DNA of 14,014 nt from Actinomycetes bacterium (lineage in GTDB: Bacteria > Actinomycetota > Actinomycetes > Mycobacteriales > Mycobacteriaceae). Position numbers and translations under genes: made by a program. The stretch is from contig JAEWGK010000141.1 of assembly GCA_023388385.1 (NCBI GenBank), forward strand, positions 1-14,014, written 5' to 3'. The notes beneath the pieces are model-generated. The model saw only the letters and a program-made list of their open reading frames with translations, did no database searches and was not told the DNA's origin. Shown here piece by piece: positions 8,967 through 14,014 of the stretch (its first letter is position 1; every line of letters starts with the position of its first letter).

Positions 8967-8982
8967 CAGTACGGACGTTCTG
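8967..8982 (-). promoter_or_regulatory. AcnR operator
   Basis: On the minus strand the 16 bases CAGAACGTCCGTACTG fit the published AcnR consensus CAGNACnnncGTACTG at every defined position. The site lies between the -35 and -10 elements of acn, so bound AcnR would exclude RNA polymerase. In C. glutamicum the operator occupies about -11 to -28 relative to the acn start, the same placement. Confidence 0.9.
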
Positions 8983-9127
8983 TTGCCCATCACCCCCGAG
9001 TCGGCGCGCGTCCCCCCGGGTGCGCCCCGCTCGCCACCCCCGCCGTCCTGCCATGCGGAAAGACCCCCGCAGATCCCATCCCGCCCAGGTCGGGGAGGGG
9101 ACAGGCCTCCGGCGTGCGCGCGTCGAC

Positions 9128-9146
9128 GGGGGTAAGGCAAGCCTCC
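9128..9146. promoter_or_regulatory. Weak DtxR-like palindrome
   Basis: The 19 bases centred on AGGCAAGCCT match the DtxR box TTAGGTTAGGCTAACCTAA at about 11 positions, best in the centre. Iron control of acn is known in corynebacteria (through RipA, itself under DtxR), which makes the site worth noting. It lies about 170 bases upstream of the acn start, and the match is below that of good DtxR sites. Confidence 0.2.
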
Positions 9147-9335
9147 TCTCATCGTTCAAACCAGGCATGCCGGGGCCCCTGCGACCGCGGCCCCGGAGCC
9201 ACCCCGGCCTCCGGCACACGCGCCGGCCGAGACCCCGCGGCAGACGGCGCCACGCCGCCCGGCGATCCTCCACCAACCGCCCCCGGCTGCGAGGCACAAT
9301 TCCCGCTACGGCGAACGACGTCAGGAGGCACGACG

Positions 9336-9815
9336 ATGAGGACCATTCCCGTGGAGGTCGACATCGACGCCATCCGCGCGCAGCTTGCGCAGGACGGCGT
9401 CGCCGCGACGGACCCGAAGCTCGACGCGGCGCTGCAGGGCGTCATCGGGGAGGCGTCGGCGCGCGGGGTCGAGGACATGAAGATCGTCGTCCTCGACTGG
9501 CAGCCGGACAGCGCAATCCTGACCCGTGACATCGCGCAGAAGATCCTCGACGCCGACGGCGGCACCGTCGTCGTCCGCGCCCCGCAGGAGCTCGTCGCCG
9601 TCTCCGATCAGTATTCGCGCGCCGCCATCGAATCGGCGCAGAACGAAGGCATACGGACGTGGGATTACACGATGGGCATGTCCGACTTCGTCGACGAGCT
9701 GGTCGACTGGACCCTCCCGTACGCGCAGCTGAACCTCATTGCACTGGCCGTGCTCCTCATCATCGTCGCCGGCCTGCCGCTTCTGTGGTGGCGCCGCGCC
9801 CGTGCCGCGGCCTGA
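9336..9815 (+). CDS. Rv1476-family single-span membrane protein
   Basis: This 159-residue protein has a soluble N-terminal domain of about 130 residues, then one hydrophobic span ([21 protein letters not shown], about 132-152) and a short RRARAAA tail. The positive tail suggests that the C-terminus is cytoplasmic and the larger domain extracytoplasmic, although no signal peptide precedes it. The soluble part contains alternating hydrophobic strands ([16 protein letters not shown]) reminiscent of TPM-like folds, but no catalytic motif is evident. The ATG at 9336 has an excellent AGGAGG seven bases upstream. Genes of this type sit between acn and ripA throughout Mycobacteriales, which suggests a role in the envelope or with the hydrolase next door. 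The molecular function is unknown. Confidence 0.88.
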   Translation: MRTIPVEVDIDAIRAQLAQDGVAATDPKLDAALQGVIGEASARGVEDMKIVVLDWQPDSAILTRDIAQKILDADGGTVVVRAPQELVAVSDQYSRAAIESAQNEGIRTWDYTMGMSDFVDELVDWTLPYAQLNLIALAVLLIIVAGLPLLWWRRARAAA

Positions 9816-9830
9816 CAGCCGCCCGGAATC

Positions 9831-9860
9831 GCCCGGCCATCGCCCGGATAGGGGCCGGGC
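9831..9860 (+). terminator. Terminator after the Rv1476-type gene
   Basis: GCCCGGCC (9831-9838) and GGCCGGGC (9853-9860) form a perfect eight-pair stem with a 14-base loop, starting 16 bases after the stop codon. CTTG follows but no true T-run. It should separate this transcript from ripA. Confidence 0.5.
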
Positions 9861-10009
9861 CTTGCATCGCACGGGGGCCGGGGGGCGGATCCGTCGTGAA
9901 GCACGCGCCCTTGACGACGGAGTCAATGGCATGCACGTGACAATGCCGACGAATGCGCTGGTCAGCATCCGGCACAGAACGTGGTCAAGGCCCAACCGTA
10001 GACTTCGCG

Positions 10010-10025
10010 AGTGGCGAATATCACA
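10010..10025. promoter_or_regulatory. GlxR/CRP-like site upstream of ripA
   Basis: AGTGGCGAATATCACA matches the GlxR consensus TGTGA-N6-TCACA at 8 of 10 defined positions, with a perfect right half. It begins six bases after a TAGACT box (9999-10004), so it would cover that start point and could repress it. The match is suggestive only. Confidence 0.3.
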
Positions 10026-10043
10026 ATTCCGTCGGCGTGTCGC

Positions 10044-10059
10044 ATAACCGCTGGGTAAC
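10044..10059 (+). promoter_or_regulatory. Tandem TAAC half-sites, possible MtrA box
   Basis: ATAAC (10044-10048) and GTAAC (10055-10059) are direct repeats one helical turn (11 bases) apart, the arrangement of response-regulator sites and close to the GTAAC repeats reported for actinobacterial MtrA. MtrA is known to control peptidoglycan hydrolase genes, including ripA in mycobacteria and NlpC/P60 genes in C. glutamicum. Confidence 0.35.
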
Positions 10060-10137
10060 GACATTCCATTAAGCGGGGCCACCGCATGTCGGCCTGCGCC
10101 GTGCGTGACTGATGTTTTTAAAGCGAGGTGAGTGCCG

Positions 10138-10143
10138 TACTGT
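10138..10143 (+). promoter_or_regulatory. Possible ripA -10 box
   Basis: TACTGT matches TANNNT. A T-run (TTTTTA, 10115-10120) sits 17 bases upstream as a poor -35. If used, it gives a leader of about 155 bases containing the hairpins at 10152-10279. TAGACT at 9999-10004 is an alternative. Confidence 0.35.
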
Positions 10144-10151
10144 GCCGTGTG

Positions 10152-10278
10152 TTCATGGAATCGACTCATGAGCCGTATTCCTGCACACCCATGAATCCCG
10201 GATGCCGCCGACCCTGGCCGCAGCGCACGACCGGGACGACGGCGATGGGGAAGTCGCCGCCGTCCGGGCCGCGCCCGG
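10152..10278 (+). other. Structured ripA leader with competing hairpins
   Basis: TTCATGG (10152-10158) pairs with CCATGAA (10189-10195). Next, 10231-10245 pairs with 10254-10268 at 13 of 15 positions around an eight-base loop. A third stem, CCGGGC (10264-10269) with GCCCGG (10273-10278), shares bases 10264-10268 with the second, so the two cannot both form fully. The ribosome-binding site GAGGAG begins 16 bases after the third stem. The ydaO (c-di-AMP) consensus, found before some actinobacterial hydrolase genes, was looked for and not seen. Confidence 0.4.
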
Positions 10279-10307
10279 GACGCACCCGCACGTGAGGAGC
10301 AGACTTG

Positions 10308-11864
10308 GTGGGCCATCCCAGCAACAACAGGGGCATCCGGCGGTGGCTGCGCGCGACCGCCAGCGCCGTCGTCGCCGGCACGCTGGCCGTCCAGGGCGTG
10401 CCCGCTGCAGCCCAGCCGGCCGACGCGCCGCACGCCATGACCGGCGACGAGTTCGCCGCGCTGCAGGGCGATCTGGTCGGCAGCGACTCCGTCGTCCAGG
10501 ATCTCGCCGCCCGCGTGGCGGAGAGCCGCGCGGCCGTCGGCGAGCTTGAACTCCAGCTCGGCGCGCTACGGGAGGACGTCAACCGCGCCCTCGTCGATCT
10601 GCAGGCCGCCCGCGCCGAGTCCGCCCGTACGGCCGCAGCCGCGGACGCCTCCGGGCAGCGCCTGGAGGAGACCCGCGCCCGACTCCGCACGGAGCAGGAG
10701 GCCTTCAACGAACTCGCCCGCGCCATCTCGCGCCAGGGCCGCTCCACCTCGTCAACCTTCGGCGGCGCCGACGACGCCGGCGACGCGCTGGATCGCGCGG
10801 GCATCCTCCGCCGCGAGGCCGATCGCCAGCAGTTGATCCTCGACGACCTGGTCCGGGCCCGCACCCGCGACGCCAACGCGGACGCCCAGGCCCGCCAGGA
10901 TCAGGCCGCCGCCGACGCCGCCACCGCGGCCGCCGAACAGCAGCGCGCCGACGCGGAGTCCGCCATCCGCGACGTCACCGCCCGCCTCGGCGAGGCCCAG
11001 GCGGAGTACCAGCGGGCCCAGGCGGCCTCCGACATCCTTGCCCGCCAGCTCGAGGCCGCCCGCGCCGCGGCCGCGCAGGCCCCGGAGGACTCCCGCAACG
11101 ACGCCGCCCGTGGCGCCGCGCAGGACGTCGCGGACGACGCCGGCCCGATCGACTCCCCCCGCTCCGGCGCGACGACGGAGGAGCTGGCCGGCTCCTCCGG
11201 CGATGCCTCGACCGGCGATCACCGCGGTGACGTCGATGCGTCCTCGAACACCACGCAGGGCGGCATCGCCGACATCAACATCGACGACATCCTCGGCGGC
11301 GACGCCTTCGGCTCCTCCGGCGGCACGGCCAGGAACGGGGACGGGAACGGAAACGGGACGGACTCCGGCGACGGCGCAGGCTCCCCGGCGCAGACCGGCA
11401 GGCCGGCCAACCCGGAGGCCCCGTCGCTGACGTCGGGTTCCCGCACGGCGAAGATCGAGACCGTCATCAACCGCGCGATGGGCCAGCTCGGCGTCCCGTA
11501 CGCGTGGGGCGGCGGCGACGCCAACGGCCCGACGAAGGGCATCCGCGACGGCGGCGTCGCGGACCGCCACGGCGACTACAACAAGATCGGCTTCGACTGC
11601 TCGGGGCTCACGCTCTACGCCTACGCGGGCGTCGGCATCGAGCTGCCTCACTACACCGGCTACCAGTACCAGAAGGGCACGCACTACCCGAAGGCCCAGA
11701 TGCAGCGCGGCGACCTGCTGTTCTGGGGCAAGAACGGCCACGGCCACGTGGCCCTGTACCTGGGCGACGGGCAGATGATCGAGGCGCCGCAGTCGGGCGA
11801 CGTCGTCAAGATCTCGAAGGTCCGCTATGACAGCATGACCCCCAACGTCGTCCGCCTGCTCTAG
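10308..11864 (+). CDS. ripA: RipA-type secreted NlpC/P60 peptidoglycan endopeptidase
   Basis: This 518-residue protein has a basic, hydrophobic signal peptide with a likely cut after VPAAA (residue 35), then an Ala/Gln/Glu/Arg-rich coiled coil (about 50-255), a low-complexity Gly/Asp/Ser/Asn linker and a C-terminal NlpC/P60 domain (about 380-518). The catalytic residues are C431 (FDCSG), H480 (GHVALY) and E492 (IEAP). Their spacing of 49 and 12 equals that of RipA C383, H432 and E444. Such enzymes cut the D-Glu to mDAP bond in stem peptides during daughter-cell separation, and the coiled coil restrains activity until a partner such as an FtsX-type protein relieves it. GAGGAG (10294-10299) fits a GTG at 10308; a TTG at 10305 is equally well spaced but a rarer start. 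It resembles the single RipA homologue near acn in C. glutamicum. Confidence 0.93.
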   Translation: MGHPSNNRGIRRWLRATASAVVAGTLAVQGVPAAAQPADAPHAMTGDEFAALQGDLVGSDSVVQDLAARVAESRAAVGELELQLGALREDVNRALVDLQAARAESARTAAAADASGQRLEETRARLRTEQEAFNELARAISRQGRSTSSTFGGADDAGDALDRAGILRREADRQQLILDDLVRARTRDANADAQARQDQAAADAATAAAEQQRADAESAIRDVTARLGEAQAEYQRAQAASDILARQLEAARAAAAQAPEDSRNDAARGAAQDVADDAGPIDSPRSGATTEELAGSSGDASTGDHRGDVDASSNTTQGGIADINIDDILGGDAFGSSGGTARNGDGNGNGTDSGDGAGSPAQTGRPANPEAPSLTSGSRTAKIETVINRAMGQLGVPYAWGGGDANGPTKGIRDGGVADRHGDYNKIGFDCSGLTLYAYAGVGIELPHYTGYQYQKGTHYPKAQMQRGDLLFWGKNGHGHVALYLGDGQMIEAPQSGDVVKISKVRYDSMTPNVVRLL

Positions 11865-11907
11865 TCTCGGACGGACCGCCCGCACCGCGACCGAAGGAGC
11901 CGACCCC

Positions 11908-12993
11908 GTGGACCAGCACCCGCACTCCGCCGTCCCCGGGGACGGCGACGCCCGCCACCGCGTGCCGGAGGCGGGCTCCGCCGTTCCCGGGCCGGCCGCG
12001 CCCCACCCGTCGCCGGCCCCCGATTCGGCCGCGGCCTCCGGGGAGGACCTGCGCCGCGTCCTCGCGGAGCTCTCCACGGTCGTCGTCGGCCAGTCCCACC
12101 TGTGCCGCTCGCTGGTCGTGGCGATGCTCGCCGGCGGCCACGTCCTGCTCGAGGGCGTGCCGGGCGTGGCGAAGACGCTGGCCGTCTCCACATTCGCGGG
12201 CATCGTCGGCGGGTCGTTCAGCCGCATCCAGTTCACCCCGGACCTGGTGCCGTCGGACATCGTCGGCACGCGCATCTTCCGGCAGGACACCGGCGAGTTC
12301 CTCGTCGAGGACGGGCCCGTGATGGCCAACGTCGTCCTGGCCGACGAAATCAACCGCGCCCCGGCGAAGGTCCAGTCGGCGCTGCTCGAGGTCATGGCGG
12401 AGCGCCAGGTCTCCATCGCCGGGCGCACCCGCCCGGTGCCGGATCCCTTCCTGGTGCTGGCGACGCAGAACCCCATCGAGAACCAGGGCGTCTACCCGCT
12501 GCCGGAGGCGCAGCGCGACCGCTTCCTGCTCAAGGTCGACGTCGGCTACCCGTCGCCGTCGGAGGAGCGGGAGATCGTTTACCGCATGGGCGGCGAGCCT
12601 CCGCGGGCCCGGCGTATCCTCGACCCGGCGCGAATCCGGACGCTGCAGGAGGCCGCCCGCCGCGTCTTCGTCCACCATTCGCTCATCGACTACGTCGTCG
12701 CCGTCGTGGAGCTGACCCGCAACCCCTCGCGTGCGGGCCTGGACGACGTCGACCGGTGGCTCGCCTACGGCGCCTCGCCGCGCGCGACGCTCGGCGCCGT
12801 GTCCGCCGCCCGGGCGACGGCGCTGCTGGCCGGCCGCGACTACGTCATCCCCGACGACGTCGTCGCGGTGCTGCCCGACGTTCTGCGCCACCGCCTGGTG
12901 CTGGGCTACGAGGGCCTGGCCGACGGCGCCGACCCCGACGACATCGTCCGCCGCATCCTCGCCTCGGTGCGACTGCCGCAGGCGGGCGCCTAG
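11908..12993 (+). CDS. MoxR-family AAA+ ATPase
   Basis: This 361-residue protein starts at a GTG with GAAGGAG eight bases upstream. About 45 Pro/Ala-rich, probably disordered residues precede the AAA+ core. Walker A is GVPGVAKT (83-90) and Walker B is VVLADE (142-147), followed by INRAPAKVQSALLEVM and the MoxR signatures LATQNPIENQG and YPLPEAQRDRFLL, including the sensor 1 Asn and the arginine finger region. MoxR ATPases act as chaperones that remodel or mature a partner complex, almost always with DUF58 and VWA proteins, and those follow here with no gap. The gene starts 43 bases after ripA with no clear terminator between, so the hydrolase and the MoxR module may share a transcript, as in the Rv1477-Rv1481 region. 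The client is unknown. Confidence 0.93.
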   Translation: MDQHPHSAVPGDGDARHRVPEAGSAVPGPAAPHPSPAPDSAAASGEDLRRVLAELSTVVVGQSHLCRSLVVAMLAGGHVLLEGVPGVAKTLAVSTFAGIVGGSFSRIQFTPDLVPSDIVGTRIFRQDTGEFLVEDGPVMANVVLADEINRAPAKVQSALLEVMAERQVSIAGRTRPVPDPFLVLATQNPIENQGVYPLPEAQRDRFLLKVDVGYPSPSEEREIVYRMGGEPPRARRILDPARIRTLQEAARRVFVHHSLIDYVVAVVELTRNPSRAGLDDVDRWLAYGASPRATLGAVSAARATALLAGRDYVIPDDVVAVLPDVLRHRLVLGYEGLADGADPDDIVRRILASVRLPQAGA

Positions 12994-13935
12994 ATGGCAG
13001 CGCTCAACGTCGCCCGGGGTCGCCCCACGCAGCAGCACGGGGCGACGCGCGTCCCGGGGCGGCCGGGCGCTCCCGGGGACCCGGACCGCGACCTGCACCG
13101 GATGCTGCGGCACCTGGAGCTCACCGTCACACGCCGGCTGGACGGCCTGCTGCGCGGGTCCTTCGCCTCCGCCGCCCGCGGCCCGGGTTCCGACCCGGAT
13201 GCAGCGCGCGAATACGCCCCGGGCGACGACGTCCGCCGCATGGACTGGGCCGTCACCGCCCGCACCGGCGTGGCGCACGTCCGCGACCCGGAGGCCGAGC
13301 GGGAGCTCGAGTGCTGGATCGTCGCCGACGCCCCGCCGAGGCTGTCGGCCGGGTCCGGCCCCACGACGAAGCGCCACCTGCTCGTCGCCGCCGCCACCGC
13401 CATCGCGCTGCTCAACGACGGCCCCGGCGCCCGCACCGCACTGGTCGCCGACGGGGATGTTGTCCCGCCGGGGCGGGGCCGCACCGCCGCCCTGCGCCTG
13501 GCCGCGGCGGCAGCCGGCCACGTCGGCGGATCCGGCCTGGCCGCTGACCTGGGGACGCTGCCGGCCCGGGCGCCGCGGGCGGGCCTCGTGGTCGTCCTCT
13601 CCGACTTCCTGGGCCCGGTGGACTGGGGCCGGGAGCTGCGGGCCGTCGGCGCCCGCTGCGACGTGCTGGCCATCCGGCTGACGGACCCCGCCGACATCGA
13701 GCTGCCGGGCGACGGCCCCGTCGTCCTCGCCGACGCGGACACGGGCGAACTGCTGCAGGTCACCGTCGACGATCGGACGCGGGCCCGGTACGCGGGGGAG
13801 GCTGCGCGGCATCATCGCGAGGTTTCGGCGGCGCTGCGGTCGGCACGTGCGCGCGTCGTCACGCTGCGCACCGATCGCGACTGGGTGACGGACCTGGCAC
13901 GCCAGCTCTCCCCGGTCCGGGCGGGGGCGGCGTGA
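12994..13935 (+). CDS. DUF58 family protein (MoxR partner)
   Basis: This 313-residue protein carries the DUF58 signature REYAPGDDVRRMDWAVTART, followed by VRDPEAERELECWIVAD. The downstream half resembles a degenerate von Willebrand A fold (LVVVLSDFLGPVDW, CDVLAIRLTDPADIELP). DUF58 proteins often lack membrane segments in this family, as here, and are thought to link the MoxR ATPase to membrane VWA proteins. The ATG directly abuts the moxR stop (TAGATG) and no good ribosome-binding site is visible, so translation probably depends on ribosomes finishing moxR. The first 28 residues or so are basic and low in complexity. It corresponds by order to Rv1480. The molecular role is not established. 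Confidence 0.9.
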   Translation: MAALNVARGRPTQQHGATRVPGRPGAPGDPDRDLHRMLRHLELTVTRRLDGLLRGSFASAARGPGSDPDAAREYAPGDDVRRMDWAVTARTGVAHVRDPEAERELECWIVADAPPRLSAGSGPTTKRHLLVAAATAIALLNDGPGARTALVADGDVVPPGRGRTAALRLAAAAAGHVGGSGLAADLGTLPARAPRAGLVVVLSDFLGPVDWGRELRAVGARCDVLAIRLTDPADIELPGDGPVVLADADTGELLQVTVDDRTRARYAGEAARHHREVSAALRSARARVVTLRTDRDWVTDLARQLSPVRAGAA

Positions 13936-14014
13936 TGGGCTGGTCCCCGGAGTTCGCGCACCCGTGGTGGCTGCTCGGCGTCGGCGCCGCGGCCGTCGCG
14001 GCGGTCGCCTACGT
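13935..14014 (+). CDS. Start of a BatA/VWA-type membrane protein, cut by window edge
   Basis: Only 26 codons are visible: an N-terminus reading FAHPWWLLGVGAAAVAAVAY, a short aromatic lead-in to a hydrophobic span typical of BatA and other VWA-domain membrane proteins that partner MoxR and DUF58. The ATG shares one base with the DUF58 stop (TGATG), which implies coupling; an in-frame GTG one codon earlier (13932) is also possible. By order it would correspond to Rv1481. The VWA domain itself lies outside the window. Confidence 0.7.
   Translation, partial: MGWSPEFAHPWWLLGVGAAAVAAVAY

Larger units (their letters stand above)
8839..9335. other. Divergent control region between acn and the Rv1476-type gene
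   Basis: This 497-base stretch has no convincing gene of its own apart from the possible upstream ORF. From the acn side it holds the acn ribosome-binding site, a leader of about 115 bases with a strong hairpin, the acn promoter with the AcnR operator, several C-runs (8992-9040), a weak DtxR-like palindrome (9128-9146) and a perfect eight-pair inverted repeat CCGGGGCC/GGCCCCGG (9170-9177 with 9189-9196). A possible -10 box CACAAT (9295-9300) and the AGGAGG ribosome-binding site (9323-9328) serve the rightward gene. Confidence 0.6.
9816..10307 (+). other. Long non-coding region upstream of ripA
   Basis: This 492-base region has no supported gene. In order it holds a terminator hairpin (9831-9860), small dyads TTGAC/GTCAA (9911-9926) and GGCAT/ATGCC (9928-9947), a TAGACT box (9999-10004), a GlxR-like site (10010-10025), tandem TAAC half-sites (10044-10059), a relatively A+T-rich stretch with TTTTTAAAG near 10114-10122, a TACTGT box (10138-10143) and a leader with several stems up to the ribosome-binding site at 10294. 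The density of signals suggests that ripA is heavily controlled. Confidence 0.5.

Noticed and set aside
8992..9040. C-runs resembling RamA half-sites upstream of acn.
   Set aside because: Runs of four to six C are expected by chance at this composition, and their spacing does not fit the three to five bases described for RamA.
8839..9297. A 153-residue N-terminal extension of aconitase.
   Set aside because: It would run through the AcnR operator and promoter and is Arg/Gly-rich. The known Acn N-terminus begins near TESKNSFNA.
9739..10047. A 102-codon ORF overlapping the end of the Rv1476-type gene.
   Set aside because: It is out of frame with a supported gene, has no ribosome-binding site and runs through the terminator hairpin.
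9816..10307. A ydaO-type c-di-AMP riboswitch upstream of ripA.
   Set aside because: Only a fragment (GCGGGGCCACCGC, then GAGGTGAG) vaguely resembles the GGGGACCCA and GGGGTGAA boxes; the closing AGCTAAC-type segment is missing.
11331..11375. GGGACGGGAACGG-like short repeats in ripA, considered as a tandem repeat or mobile remnant.
   Set aside because: They encode the Gly/Asn/Asp linker of the hydrolase and are explained by low-complexity protein sequence.

Overview
The window is very G+C-rich (about 70% by eye) and carries a gene order typical of Mycobacteriales. From the ABC-F ATPase onward it follows the Mycobacterium tuberculosis Rv1473 to Rv1481 neighbourhood, with strands conserved: ABC-F (+), TetR and aconitase (-), small membrane protein, NlpC/P60 hydrolase, MoxR, DUF58 and VWA (+). 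A glutamine amidotransferase beside acnR, a perfect match to the corynebacterial AcnR operator and only one Rip-type hydrolase point to a high-GC Corynebacterium or close relative. This is inferred from gene content and remembered protein families; no search was run.

Layout. 1-1130 (-): partial lycopene-cyclase-family flavoprotein. 1226-2857 (+): ABC-F ATPase, divergent from it. 3060-3695 (+): class I SAM methyltransferase behind a structured leader. 4544-5281 and 3748-4536 (-): two tandem class I glutamine amidotransferases in one transcription unit, ending against the methyltransferase at a shared hairpin. 5396-5959 (-): AcnR. 6049-8838 (-): aconitase. 8839-9335: divergent control region with the acn promoter, AcnR operator, a hairpin and a possible upstream ORF. 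9336-9815 (+): Rv1476-type membrane protein. 9816-10307: terminator and long ripA leader. 10308-11864 (+): RipA-type peptidoglycan hydrolase. 11908-12993, 12994-13935 and 13935-14014 (+): MoxR ATPase, DUF58 protein and the first codons of a BatA/VWA-type membrane protein, tightly coupled.

How the genes work together. Acn and AcnR form the TCA-cycle control module: AcnR, encoded just downstream of acn, should close the acn promoter by binding between its -35 and -10 boxes. The right-hand cluster (Rv1476-like protein, RipA, MoxR, DUF58, VWA) is an envelope module: a septal peptidoglycan hydrolase followed by a MoxR chaperone with its usual partners. The left part is less coherent and has the least conserved accessory genes (cyclase, methyltransferase, paired amidotransferases).

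No wholly new system is evident. The best leads are regulatory: three probable leaderless genes, two leaders with competing hairpins, an ORF overlapping the acn start codon, and the duplicated amidotransferase pair. No tRNA, rRNA, CRISPR array, insertion sequence or phage gene was seen.
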